From NCBI RefSeq assembly GCF_028209395.1, contig NZ_JAQLDQ010000009.1, forward strand, positions 1-64,000: a DNA stretch of 64,000 nt, in the 5' to 3' direction. Made by a program: the position numbers and the translations under genes. Of this stretch, positions 34,936 through 43,666 are shown piece by piece (position 1 is the first letter of the stretch; each line of letters begins with the position of its first letter). The DNA comes from Collinsella aerofaciens. Its GTDB lineage: Bacteria; Actinomycetota; Coriobacteriia; Coriobacteriales; Coriobacteriaceae. The notes under the pieces were generated by a model. That model did no database searches and was not told the origin of the DNA. It worked only from the letters and a program-made list of their open reading frames with translations.

Positions 34936-37839
34936 ATGACCCAGCCCTTGCCCTGGGAAAAGAACGCCGCGGTACCCGTGCCGCCCGCGCCGGAACCCGT
35001 GCCGCTCGATGCATACACCGCCCCTGCAGCGCCGGAGCCCGAACTCGTTCCGCTCGACATCTACGACGCTCCCGCGCCGGCACCCAAACCCACCAAGCCG
35101 CTCGTCGACATTGACAGCCTTAATCCCGCCCAGCGCGAGGCGGTTCTGACCACCGAGGGCCCGTTGCTGGTACTCGCCGGCGCCGGCTCGGGCAAGACCC
35201 GCGTCTTGACCTTCCGCATCGCACATATGCTCGGCGATCTGGGCGTTAAGCCTTGGCAGATCCTTGCCATCACGTTTACCAACAAGGCCGCGGCTGAGAT
35301 GCGCGAGCGTCTGGCAGCGCTCATCCCCAGCGGCACCCGCGGTATGTGGGTGTGCACCTTCCATGCCATGTGCGTGCGCATGCTGCGCGAGGACGCCGAC
35401 CTGCTGGGCTACACCGGTCAGTTCACCATCTACGACGACGATGACTCAAAGCGCATGGTGCGCGACATTATGCAGGCACTCGGCATCGAGCAAAAGCAGT
35501 TCCCCATCAACATGATCCGCAGCAAGATCAGCTCGGCCAAAAACGCCATGATCGGCCCCGAGGACATGCTCAAGTCCGCCGATAGCCCCAACGATAAAAA
35601 GGCCGCACAGGTCTACTTGGAGCTGGAGCGCCGCCTGCGCGCTGCCAATGCGATGGACTTTGACGACCTGCTCGTGCGCGCGCTCGAGCTGCTGCGCACC
35701 CGCCCCGAGGTGCTCGACAAGTACCAGGAACGCTTCCGCTACATTAGCGTCGACGAGTATCAGGACACCAACCACGTCCAGTACGAAATCGCTAACCTGC
35801 TGGCCGCCAAGTACCAAAACCTCATGGTCGTAGGCGACGATGACCAGTCCATTTACAGCTGGCGTGGCGCCGACATCACTAACATCCTGGACTTTGAGCA
35901 GGACTTTAAAAACTGCAAGACCGTTAAGCTGGAGCAGAACTACCGCTCTACGGGCCATATCCTGAGCGCCGCCAACGCCGTGGTGCGCCACAACTCGCAG
36001 CGCAAGGACAAGCGTCTGTTTACGGCCGAGGGCGATGGCGAGAAGATTCAGGCCTTCCAGGCAAGCGACGAGCGCGACGAGGGCCGCTGGATTGCCGGCG
36101 AGATCGAAAAACTGCATGCCAAAGGCACGAGCTACGACGATATCGCCGTGTTCTACCGCACCAACGCCCAGTCGCGTATCCTCGAAGATATGTTCCTGCG
36201 CGCAGGCGTGCCCTACAAGATCGTGGGCGGCACGCGATTCTTCGACCGTGCCGAGATCCGCGACGTCATGGCCTACCTTAAGATGATCGTGAACCCGGCA
36301 GACGAGATGAGCGTCAAGCGCGTCATCAACACGCCGCGTCGCGGCATCGGCTCCACCTCGATCCAAAAGATCGAGCAGCTGGCGCGCGACAACCGTTGCT
36401 CGTTCTTCCAGGCTTGCGAGATCGCAACAGCCGAGACGGGCATGTTTAGCGCCAAGGTGCGCAATGGCCTGTCGAGCTTTGTCTCTCTGGTGCGCGAGGG
36501 CCGTCGCATGGACGGCGAACTCAAGGACGTCGTCGAGATGATCGTCGATAAGACGGGCCTGCTGCAGGCTTTCCGCGCCGAGGGCACCATGGAGTCCGAG
36601 AGCCGCGCCGAGAACATCCAGGAATTTCTGGGCGTCGCCGCCGAATTTGAGGAGACGCACGAGGATATCGAAGGTACGCTCGAGAGCTTGGAAGAGCTGC
36701 GCGCTGCCGGTGTTGCCGATGTGCCTGTCAGCGCCGAGCCCGAGCCCGTCGTGGTGAGCGCGCCTGCGCCCGAACCGGGGCCGTCTGCCCCGGTATCCTC
36801 GTTTGAGGCGCTCGTCGGTGCGCGCGATGCCGCAGGTTCCAATCCGCTCGATAGCTTGGCCGCTCCGGCGCTCTCGCCGCAGGATGCCCTGGCCGCCGCC
36901 ATCGCGGGCAACGCGTATGCCGCGCCGACGGAGATGCCGGCGGGTGCCGTGCATGCCGACGAGATCGAGCGCACCTACGGTCCGCTCACCTGTAAGGCGC
37001 TGCCGGCACTCATGGAGTGGCTGGCCCTGCGCTCCGACTTGGATTCCCTGGCCGGCGAGACGCATGCCATTACCATGATGACCATCCACTCAGCCAAGGG
37101 CCTGGAGTTCCCGGCGGTGTTCGTGGCCGGCATGGAGGAGGGCATCTTCCCGCACGTGCACGACTTTGGCGGCAGCGATGATCCGGGCAAGCTCGAGGAA
37201 GAGCGTCGCCTGGCCTACGTCGCCATCACGCGCGCCCGTAAACGCCTGTTCTTGACCTATGCTGCCACGCGTCGCACCTACGGCTCGACTTCTGCCAACC
37301 CGCGCTCGCGCTTCCTCAACGAGATTCCGTTTGAGGACATCGAGTTTAGCGGTATCGGTTCTGCCGGTTTTGAGGGCACAGGCTGGGAGAAGCGCGGCGA
37401 CCGTCACGGCACCTTTGGCTCGGGCATGGGCTCGGATATGTACGGCGGCAAGGTGTTTGGTTCGCATACGCGCTCGACCGGTGGTTCCGGATCGCGTGGT
37501 GGATCGAGCTTCGACGATTTCTTTGGTGGCAGCAGTTACGGGACCGAGCGCCATCGTGGGGTTTCGCCCGACGCCGGCCGTGTTGCCTCGACCTTTGGTT
37601 CGGGTGCGCCGCGAGCCGAAAAGCCGTCGTCCAAGGTGTCCCCGACGGTGGAGCGCAAGGTCGATCGTGCCAGCGCATCGCAGGACTTTGCCGCGGGCGA
37701 TACCGTGAGCCATAAGACCTTTGGCACGGGTACCGTGATTTCGGTCGCCGGAGACATGATCGAGGTTCAATTCGAAAAGACCGGCCAGACCAAAAAGCTA
37801 ATGAAGGGCTTCGCTCCGATCGTCAAGCTGAATGCCTAA
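34936..37839 (+). CDS. pcrA: ATP-dependent DNA helicase PcrA/UvrD
   Basis: A 967-residue superfamily 1A 3'-5' helicase for repair and plasmid/rolling-circle functions. The helicase motifs run in order: LAGAGSGKTRVL (Walker A, near 78), AITFTNKAAAEMRERL, DEYQDTN (motif II), VGDDDQSIYSWRGAD, LEQNYRST, and late AKGLEFPAVFVAGMEEGIFP and VAITRARKRL. The C-terminal AGDTVSHKTFGTGTVISV is the Tudor-like RNA-polymerase-binding domain. A Pro/Ala-rich low-complexity insert of about 90 residues (about 590-680) interrupts the helicase core and is unusual. ATG 34936 follows GAGGAG; the N-terminal 50 residues are also Pro/Ala-rich. Confidence 0.95.
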   Translation: MTQPLPWEKNAAVPVPPAPEPVPLDAYTAPAAPEPELVPLDIYDAPAPAPKPTKPLVDIDSLNPAQREAVLTTEGPLLVLAGAGSGKTRVLTFRIAHMLGDLGVKPWQILAITFTNKAAAEMRERLAALIPSGTRGMWVCTFHAMCVRMLREDADLLGYTGQFTIYDDDDSKRMVRDIMQALGIEQKQFPINMIRSKISSAKNAMIGPEDMLKSADSPNDKKAAQVYLELERRLRAANAMDFDDLLVRALELLRTRPEVLDKYQERFRYISVDEYQDTNHVQYEIANLLAAKYQNLMVVGDDDQSIYSWRGADITNILDFEQDFKNCKTVKLEQNYRSTGHILSAANAVVRHNSQRKDKRLFTAEGDGEKIQAFQASDERDEGRWIAGEIEKLHAKGTSYDDIAVFYRTNAQSRILEDMFLRAGVPYKIVGGTRFFDRAEIRDVMAYLKMIVNPADEMSVKRVINTPRRGIGSTSIQKIEQLARDNRCSFFQACEIATAETGMFSAKVRNGLSSFVSLVREGRRMDGELKDVVEMIVDKTGLLQAFRAEGTMESESRAENIQEFLGVAAEFEETHEDIEGTLESLEELRAAGVADVPVSAEPEPVVVSAPAPEPGPSAPVSSFEALVGARDAAGSNPLDSLAAPALSPQDALAAAIAGNAYAAPTEMPAGAVHADEIERTYGPLTCKALPALMEWLALRSDLDSLAGETHAITMMTIHSAKGLEFPAVFVAGMEEGIFPHVHDFGGSDDPGKLEEERRLAYVAITRARKRLFLTYAATRRTYGSTSANPRSRFLNEIPFEDIEFSGIGSAGFEGTGWEKRGDRHGTFGSGMGSDMYGGKVFGSHTRSTGGSGSRGGSSFDDFFGGSSYGTERHRGVSPDAGRVASTFGSGAPRAEKPSSKVSPTVERKVDRASASQDFAAGDTVSHKTFGTGTVISVAGDMIEVQFEKTGQTKKLMKGFAPIVKLNA

Positions 37840-37853
37840 CTGCGAGGTTGACC

Positions 37854-37968
37854 GGGCGCGCCGGGGGCTTTGGTCGCCTGCTCGGACAGTCCTGCTCGCA
37901 CGGAGAGCGCATTAAGTGCTCTCCGGCTCGTGCGGAACTCGCGATCGACCAAAGCCCCCGGCGCGCCC
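37854..37968. repeat. Long palindrome with 23-bp perfect outer stem
   Basis: The outer arms are 37854-37876 (GGGCGCGCCGGGGGCTTTGG and on) and 37946-37968, perfectly complementary over 23 nt. An inner hairpin pairs GGAGAGC with GCTCTCC around 37902-37924. It directly follows pcrA and could end its transcript without a U-tract. Confidence 0.8.
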
Positions 37969-38069
37969 TCTTCCTTGCGGCGTTTTGGCCTGCAGCTTGC
38001 GAACGTCGCTCTGCTCGTTCGCTTTTTGATCTGGAGAACCGGTGGGCTGATGGATTAATAGATGTGAGT

Positions 38070-38106
38070 AGGGGCTCTCCCGTACATGGACGGGAGAGCC
38101 CCTTAT
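38070..38106 (+). terminator. Terminator upstream of the AbiE-like module
   Basis: AGGGGCTCTCCCGT pairs with ACGGGAGAGCCCCTT around ACATGG, then ATTACG. It closely resembles the hairpin downstream of the module at 40017-40052. Confidence 0.75.
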
Positions 38107-38139
38107 TACGTTTCGGATTGTTTCTTATGGCTTTAGGGA

Positions 38140-38197
38140 TTGAGCGTTTTATACGATTCAGTATAATTTCAGATAGATACTAAAATGTAACTGAAAT
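38140..38197 (+). promoter_or_regulatory. Strong promoter and candidate operator of the AbiE-like module
   Basis: TTGAGC (38140-38145) and a perfect TATAAT (38162-38167) are 16 bp apart. Overlapping the -10 box, ATTTCAG (38166-38172) and CTGAAAT (38191-38197) form a 7-bp inverted repeat. AbiEi antitoxins are known to repress their own promoter through inverted repeats, so this is a plausible binding site. Confidence 0.6.
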
Positions 38198-38214
38198 GAA
38201 AATGGTGAGTGGAC

Positions 38215-39237
38215 ATGCTGCTAAATTGTCTCCCTAAAAGACTCTTCTCTTTAGAGCTCGCCATCGATTCAGAGCCAGTTGAGATGCAGATTCCTCGCAT
38301 GTATCTCGAGCGGTATTCGCTTCGCTTGGCACGGCTCGGCATGTCTGAGCAAGGCCGTTTTATTGTTGCGGAACCAAAAGAACCGCCCAGTGTCATTTCG
38401 GCGCGAAATCTCGTCAATGCAGTGCACAAGATAGATGCTCGCCCGGTGGCAATTTGCTGGGATGCTATGGATTTAGGCTTTATGAGCGCGCTTTCTTCGG
38501 AGGGGATCGCATATATCCGAGATGAGCGAAATGCGTTTCTGCCGTTTATCGGAGCCGTTATTTCCGATGAGGTGCTGGGTGCTTCTCCCGCTGCTTCGCT
38601 TTCGCCCCAATCTCAACGAATCGTTCTAAATCTCATCGCGGGACGATGGGTTGACTGCTCCGCCGGCGACCTAGCGCGTCTGTGTGGCAAAAGCGCGGCA
38701 AGCGTCAGCGGCTATCTTTCGGAAATCGCCGCTATAGCTCCTGGGTTGATTATGCGGGACGGCAAAAAGCGTATATTGTGCGACGCCGGGTTGTCGACCG
38801 AGACGTTGCTGGATGGGTTTGAGGACTATCTTCGCACACCAGTTTTAGAGCGAATCCGGCTCAAGAAGGTTATCGAGAGAACAGAGCTACGTGCCGTTGA
38901 TGCGCTGCTTTCCGGTGTGTCTGCCCTTAGCTATATGTCCGACCTTGCTCATAATGATTCTGTCCCAACCGTTGCTCTCGAAAAGAATCAGGTAGATGCC
39001 TTAAGAAGGCACATGGGCGACAGATGGTTGGAGGCCCAGTGGTACGAACCGGCCGCTATCGAGATTGAGATCTGGTCGTATCCCGTGGACGCTCCGTCCG
39101 ATATTAGTTTTGACACGACGGGTTTGCAGTGTGTCGACCCGTTTTCCTTATACGTTGCTTGCGCAAAAGCAGAGTACAAAGAAGATCGTTTGCTCGACGC
39201 GGTCGAACAGCTCAGGAGGGCGATATGTCAAAAGTGA
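38215..39237 (+). CDS. AbiEi-like antitoxin / winged-helix transcriptional regulator
   Basis: The 340-residue protein has a central winged-helix region (LSPQSQRIVLNLIAGRWVDC ... CGKSAASVSGYLSEI, about 138-180). The C-terminal domain ends VDPFSLYVACAKAEYKED and then LLDAVEQLRRAI, a pattern of AbiEi-type antitoxins paired with nucleotidyltransferases. ATG 38215 follows GGTGAG; GTG 38209 is also in frame. It overlaps the next gene by 13 nt, so the two are coupled. GC content is below that of neighbours, suggesting acquisition. Its likely role is DNA-binding antitoxin and autorepressor (inference). Confidence 0.65.
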   Translation: MLLNCLPKRLFSLELAIDSEPVEMQIPRMYLERYSLRLARLGMSEQGRFIVAEPKEPPSVISARNLVNAVHKIDARPVAICWDAMDLGFMSALSSEGIAYIRDERNAFLPFIGAVISDEVLGASPAASLSPQSQRIVLNLIAGRWVDCSAGDLARLCGKSAASVSGYLSEIAAIAPGLIMRDGKKRILCDAGLSTETLLDGFEDYLRTPVLERIRLKKVIERTELRAVDALLSGVSALSYMSDLAHNDSVPTVALEKNQVDALRRHMGDRWLEAQWYEPAAIEIEIWSYPVDAPSDISFDTTGLQCVDPFSLYVACAKAEYKEDRLLDAVEQLRRAICQK

Positions 39238-39992
39238 GGGGAATAGAGCGATTTGCCGATGCCATGAGCAGCTGTAAAGGCGGTTACGTCCTTATTGGCG
39301 GGGGAGCCTGCAGCGTTCTGTTTGACAGCGAAGGCGATTCATTCAGGGCTACCGAAGATTTGGATGTCGTCGTAATTGTTGATGGGGAAGGCGTTGAATT
39401 CGCCACTGCATTGTGGGCATTTATCAAAGCTGCCGGATATGAGACTGGAAAGGTCGGCGATGGAAAGTGCACTTACTATCGGTTCTGTTTGTCCGAAGGA
39501 TCAAGGCAAGTCCTAGACTATCCCGGCCAAATTGAGCTATTTGCCCGACATCCTGATTTTGTGCTCGAAGATGAAACGAGCGAAGTGGCACCTCTTTCCT
39601 TTGACGGGGCCGTATCAAGTCTCTCGGCAATTATTCTCGACGATGGCTACTACGAATTTATTCGCGATAATGCAACGAACGTAGAGGGCATTACGTTGCT
39701 CGATGCACTCCATATCATTCCCCTCAAGATGCGTGCGCACATTGATATCAACAGAAGTTATGAAGAGGGACGTCGTTGCAACAACATTGATCGGCGCAAG
39801 CACCGTTCGGATGTTGCTCGACTTGCTGACTTGTTGTCGCTTTCGGCGCGTTTGGAGCTAACGGGGCAAATGAGGGTTGATGCGGAGGATTTTCTTACGG
39901 ACTTTGCTTCGTATGTAAATCGGCAGACCAACCGTAAGGAAAGGGCGCGGCTTCAGGACACGTTATCGTTTCTCGAAAAGGTCTACCTATAG
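39225..39992 (+). CDS. AbiEii-like nucleotidyltransferase toxin
   Basis: The 255-residue protein carries the nucleotidyltransferase signature of AbiEii-type toxins. A glycine-rich strand YVLIGGGACSVLFD (about residue 20) is followed by RATEDLDVVVI, with the two catalytic aspartates in Asp-Leu-Asp. A basic helical C-terminus contains KHRSDVARLADLLSLS. Family members are GTP-binding or tRNA-modifying toxins that cause abortive phage infection (type IV toxin-antitoxin). ATG 39225 has AGGAGGG 5 nt upstream, inside the antitoxin gene. Codon usage is unlike the housekeeping neighbours. Confidence 0.68.
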   Translation: MSKVRGIERFADAMSSCKGGYVLIGGGACSVLFDSEGDSFRATEDLDVVVIVDGEGVEFATALWAFIKAAGYETGKVGDGKCTYYRFCLSEGSRQVLDYPGQIELFARHPDFVLEDETSEVAPLSFDGAVSSLSAIILDDGYYEFIRDNATNVEGITLLDALHIIPLKMRAHIDINRSYEEGRRCNNIDRRKHRSDVARLADLLSLSARLELTGQMRVDAEDFLTDFASYVNRQTNRKERARLQDTLSFLEKVYL

Positions 39993-40016
39993 GCACCTTG
40001 ATTCGTTATGTATAGC

Positions 40017-40052
40017 AGGGGCTTCCCCGTTAAAGAACTGGGGAGCCCCTTG
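40017..40052 (+). terminator. Terminator downstream of the AbiE-like module
   Basis: AGGGGCTTCCCC pairs with GGGGAGCCCCTT, with GTTAAAGAACT in the loop, then GTTGCGTTTTG. Stem and trailing sequence resemble the hairpin at 38070-38106. Confidence 0.8.
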
Positions 40053-40115
40053 TTGCGTTTTGATTGTCGCTACTAGCCCGCGCCCCGTCCCGGCGAGCGC
40101 TTGGGGACCGGTGAC

Positions 40116-41048
40116 CTAGAGGTGGCTGATGATCAGTTCCATCTTGCCTTTGAGGTCAATGGTGCTGACGGTGCTGGGGGCCAGCAGGTGGCTTCCCTTG
40201 TGGACGGGGTCGCCGCAGACGGTGCCTTCGCCGTCGATGACCGACAGGCACATGAAGGGCCAGCGCTGGTCGAGGGTCTTGCTGCCGTCGACGCGCACAC
40301 GATCGACGGTGTAGCAGGGGTTGGACTCGAGCTCGGTCACGCCGTCGACCTCAGGCGCGTTCACCGTGCCGTCGGTCGGGGCCTGAACATCAAAGTCGAT
40401 GCAGTCGAGGCTCTGCTTAATGTGCAGCGGGCGCAGCTTTCCGTCGGTGCCGGGGCGGTCGTAGTCGTACAGGCGATATGTCACGTCGCTCGACTGCTGA
40501 GTCTCCAGAATCAGCGTGCCGGTCTTGATGGCGTGAACGGTGCCGGAGTCGATCTGGAAAAAGTCTCCCTTGTGAATCGGCAGCACGTTGAGCATCTCGT
40601 CCCAACGGCCCCCCTCGATCATCTGCGCGGCCTCGGCGCGGTCGTGCGCGCGCTGGCCGACGATGATCGTGGCACCGGGCTCGCAGTCCAGTACATACCA
40701 GCACTCGGTTTTGCCCAGGCTGCCGTTCTCGTGCTTGGCGGCGTACTCGTCGTTGGGATGAATCTGGATCGAAAGGTCGTCCTTGGCGTCCAGAATCTTG
40801 ATGAGCAGCGGGAACTCCTTGCCCTCGCAGTTGCCAAAGAGCTCGCGGTGCTCGGCCCACAGCCACGAAAGCGTGTGGCCTGCATACGGGCCCTCCGCAA
40901 TCTGGCAGTCACCGTTGGGGTGGGCCGAGATGGCCCAACACTCACCGATGGGACCATCGGGAATGTCGTAACCAAATACGGTTTCGAGTTGACGGCCGCC
41001 CCAGATCTTCTCGTGGAAGATCGGCGTCAGTTTAATCAAATCGGACAT
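40116..41048 (-). CDS. manA: Mannose-6-phosphate isomerase, class I
   Basis: A zinc cupin enzyme that interconverts mannose-6-phosphate and fructose-6-phosphate. The 310 residues match the short Firmicutes-type ManA. Zinc ligands are visible in LSIQIHPNDEYA (about 93-104), ECWYVLDCEPGA, and DSGTVHAIKTGTLILETQQ. An earlier ATG at 41054 is in frame, but GGGAG is 7 nt from ATG 41048 and only 1 nt from the other. It lies head to tail behind the GntR regulator. Confidence 0.92.
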   Translation of the reverse strand: MSDLIKLTPIFHEKIWGGRQLETVFGYDIPDGPIGECWAISAHPNGDCQIAEGPYAGHTLSWLWAEHRELFGNCEGKEFPLLIKILDAKDDLSIQIHPNDEYAAKHENGSLGKTECWYVLDCEPGATIIVGQRAHDRAEAAQMIEGGRWDEMLNVLPIHKGDFFQIDSGTVHAIKTGTLILETQQSSDVTYRLYDYDRPGTDGKLRPLHIKQSLDCIDFDVQAPTDGTVNAPEVDGVTELESNPCYTVDRVRVDGSKTLDQRWPFMCLSVIDGEGTVCGDPVHKGSHLLAPSTVSTIDLKGKMELIISHL

Positions 41049-41122
41049 GTTCATACTCCCATTGTGCTGCGTGGGCGCCGCGTAAAACTGCTCAAAACGA
41101 GCGCCCGCATGACTACAAAAAC

Positions 41123-41842
41123 CTATGCCAACGTTACGTTGTGCAACTCAAAGCGGTCGCCAACGTTGCGCGAGACCGAATACTCAAAGGCGGCGCCGCT
41201 ATCCAAGAAGCCAATCTGGTTGAGTTCGAGCAGGGGAGAGCCGGGTTTGGTATCCAGGCGCTCAGCTTCTTCCTCGGTTGCTGCCACGGCGCGAATGGTA
41301 CGGTGAAAGCTCGAAATCTTCAGCCCACATTGCTCGCGGATGAATCGGTAGAGCGATCCGTACAGGTCCTTCTTTTTCAGCCCCGGAATCAGCTCGAGGG
41401 GCATGTAGGTGTACTCGATAACGATGGGCTTCTCATCGGCCTGACGCACGCGCACGACGTGATAGGCAAAGTCATCCTCGGCAATTCCCAGCTGGGCTGC
41501 GATGTCCGCCGGTGGATTAACGATCGAGAAATCGTAGACCACCGAGGTCACCTTCTCCCCGCGGTGCTCATACGAAAAACCCTGGGCACGGTCGTTTTTG
41601 CCCTGGAAAAACGCCTGGCCGGGAAGCCCCGCCGTGTCCTTAACGTAGGTACCCGATCCGCGTCGGCTGGTAATAAGACCTTCCTCGGCGATTTGTTCAA
41701 TAGCTCGTTTGACGGTGATTTTGGAAACGCTATAGAGCTCGCAGAACTCAACGACGGTGGGAAGCTTGTCGCCCGGTTTAAGAGCGCCATCCTCGATACT
41801 TCGACGAATATCTGCAGCTATCGCCTCGTATTTGGGAATCAT
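41123..41842 (-). CDS. GntR-family regulator with UTRA domain
   Basis: The 239-residue repressor has an N-terminal winged helix (IPKYEAIAADIRRSIEDGAL, KLPTVVEFCELYSVSKITVK, SRRGSGTYV). A UTRA ligand domain from about residue 85 follows (IPGLKKKDLYGSLY, GSPLLELNQIGFL). HutC/TreR-like regulators of this type respond to a sugar phosphate. It is divergent from the beta-glucoside PTS operon, which it most likely controls. AAAGGAGG lies 5 nt upstream. Confidence 0.9.
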   Translation of the reverse strand: MIPKYEAIAADIRRSIEDGALKPGDKLPTVVEFCELYSVSKITVKRAIEQIAEEGLITSRRGSGTYVKDTAGLPGQAFFQGKNDRAQGFSYEHRGEKVTSVVYDFSIVNPPADIAAQLGIAEDDFAYHVVRVRQADEKPIVIEYTYMPLELIPGLKKKDLYGSLYRFIREQCGLKISSFHRTIRAVAATEEEAERLDTKPGSPLLELNQIGFLDSGAAFEYSVSRNVGDRFELHNVTLA

Positions 41843-42145
41843 GGAACCTCCTTTCCGACATATATGAATACAAAAGTAAGTATAACCCTCAACAGGGCAC
41901 CCATATTACTTTTATCTAAGAAGTTCGAGAAAGAAAAAAGAAAAAGACGCTTTACTTTTAAAATTAGAGCGCTATAGTTTAAGCAACGAACGGAATCCTT
42001 CCGCACAACAGGATCGACCGTTTGGGGACGGTTTTGTTTTGGCGGGTTGGATATCGGTATGACCGGTGCGCGCCCGCGCCGGATAACCTGCCAAAGCAAA
42101 CCCGTCTCCAACCGGAAGCTCTAGAACACGAAAGCGAGGACTTTG
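41843..42145. promoter_or_regulatory. 303-nt divergent control region between the regulator and the PTS operon
   Basis: The AT-rich part holds three copies of (A)TTACTTTTA or its reverse: AAAAGTAAG at 41872-41880, TTACTTTTAT at 41908-41917 and TTACTTTTAA at 41951-41960. These are candidate GntR operators. Palindrome G occupies 42020-42112, before the start of the glucosidase gene. Confidence 0.5.
42020..42112. repeat. GGGGAC-core palindrome, copy G (AACCTGCCAAA stem)
   Basis: The left arm GTTTGGGGACGGTTTTGTTT plus TGGCGGGTT (42020-42048) pairs with AACCTGCCAAAGCAAACCCG plus TCTCCAAC (42085-42112), with a few mismatches. The 36-nt middle is GC-rich. Its stem matches copy H at 45963-46004. Confidence 0.8.
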
Positions 42146-43546
42146 ATGGCACAGTATCAGCTGCCCAACGACTTCTTCTTTGGCGCTGCTATGTCCGGCC
42201 CGCAGACTGAGGGTCAGTGGAACCAGGGCGGCAAGCTCGAGAACCTGTGGGACACCTGGTCCATCCAGGATCTGGGTTCGTTCTACAACTGCGTTGGCTC
42301 TTATGCCGGCAATGACTTTATGGCCAAGTACCAGGAAGACTTTCGCATTTTGAAGGACTTGGGCCTGAATACCTATCGCACTTCCATCCAGTGGAGCCGT
42401 CTGCTCGATGCCGACGGCAACCTTAACGAGGAGGGCGCCGCGTGGTATCACGAGCTGTTCCGCGCCTCTCGCGAGGCTGGTCTGGAGCCGTTCGTCAACC
42501 TGTACCACTTTGACATGCCCACCTACCTCTTTAACCGTGGCGGCTGGGAGAGCCGTGAGGTCGTCGAGGCTTACGCGCATTACGCCGACGTCGCCTTCCA
42601 CGAGTTTGGCCAGGAGATTAAGTACTGGTTCACCTTTAACGAGCCCATCGTCGAGCCCGAACAGCGCTATCAGGAGGGCGTGTGGTTCCCGCAGCTCCAC
42701 GACTTCAACCGCGCCCGCACCGTGCAGTATCACATCTCGCTGGCGCACGCGCTGGCCGTGGCCAACTATCGTAAGGCCTATGACGAGGGCGCTATTCGCG
42801 CCGATGCCAAGATCGGCATGATCAACTGCTTTACTCCGGTCTACACCAAGGAGAACCCCAGCGAGGCAGACCTCGAGGCCGTGCGTATGACCAGCGGCAT
42901 CAACAATCGCTGGTGGCTCGACCTTATTACCAAGGGCGAGCTTCCTGCCGATGTGCTCGACAGCCTGGCCGAGGGCGGCGTTAAGCTCCCGTTCCGTGCC
43001 GGCGACCAAGAGATTCTCAAGCAGGGTGTTGTCGACTGGCTCGGCTGCAACTACTACCACCCCACGCGTGTTCAGGCACCGGCGAGCAAGGTCGACCAGT
43101 ACGGCCTGCCGCATTTTGCCGACGAGTACGTATGGCCCGATGCCGTTATGAATGAGAGCCGCGGCTGGGAGATCTACCCGCAGGGCCTCTACGACTTTGG
43201 CATGGACTGCGCTAAGAACTACCCCGATCTTGAGTGGTTCGTTTCCGAGAACGGCATCGGCATCATGGACGAATACAAGAACCGCGATGCCGAAGGAACC
43301 ATCCAGGATGACTACCGCGTCGACTTTGTGCGCCAGCACCTGGAGTGGGTTGCCAAGGCAATCTCCGAGGGCGCCAAATGCCGGGGCTATCACTACTGGG
43401 CCGTCATCGATAACTGGTCTTGGGCCAATGCCTTTAAGAATCGCTATGGCTTTGTCGAGGTCGATCTCATGGACGGCTACAAGCGCCGCCTTAAGAAGTC
43501 GGCAGCCTGGCTCAAACAGGTCGCCACGACCCACGTGGTTGATTAG
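42146..43546 (+). CDS. 6-phospho-beta-glucosidase, GH1
   Basis: It cleaves phosphorylated beta-glucosides (cellobiose-6-P, aryl-glucosides) delivered by the PTS. The 466-residue protein is a full GH1 barrel. The acid/base is Glu166 in YWFTFNEPIVE and the nucleophile Glu368 in WFVSENGIGI. RTSIQWSRL and HYWAVIDNWSWANAF line the substrate site. A phosphate-binding Ser/Lys-Tyr set in the C-terminal loop is likely but was not verified. The ATG follows AAGCGAGGAC. It is the first gene of the PTS operon. Confidence 0.92.
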   Translation: MAQYQLPNDFFFGAAMSGPQTEGQWNQGGKLENLWDTWSIQDLGSFYNCVGSYAGNDFMAKYQEDFRILKDLGLNTYRTSIQWSRLLDADGNLNEEGAAWYHELFRASREAGLEPFVNLYHFDMPTYLFNRGGWESREVVEAYAHYADVAFHEFGQEIKYWFTFNEPIVEPEQRYQEGVWFPQLHDFNRARTVQYHISLAHALAVANYRKAYDEGAIRADAKIGMINCFTPVYTKENPSEADLEAVRMTSGINNRWWLDLITKGELPADVLDSLAEGGVKLPFRAGDQEILKQGVVDWLGCNYYHPTRVQAPASKVDQYGLPHFADEYVWPDAVMNESRGWEIYPQGLYDFGMDCAKNYPDLEWFVSENGIGIMDEYKNRDAEGTIQDDYRVDFVRQHLEWVAKAISEGAKCRGYHYWAVIDNWSWANAFKNRYGFVEVDLMDGYKRRLKKSAAWLKQVATTHVVD

Positions 43547-43666
43547 CGACCGGGCGAACGCCCAGACCGCGCGCCGCCGCGCGCAACACATGGCACATCT
43601 GGTGGCAGAGGGCGACAGACCACCGTGCGCATAGGAAAAGGCCGGATTTGAAAGTCAGGAGCAATC

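Larger units (their letters stand above)
37840..38214. other. 375-nt intergenic region between pcrA and the AbiE-like module
   Basis: It holds a long palindrome (37854-37968), a terminator hairpin (38070-38106) and the module promoter with a candidate operator (38140-38197). GC content drops after the terminator. Confidence 0.7.
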
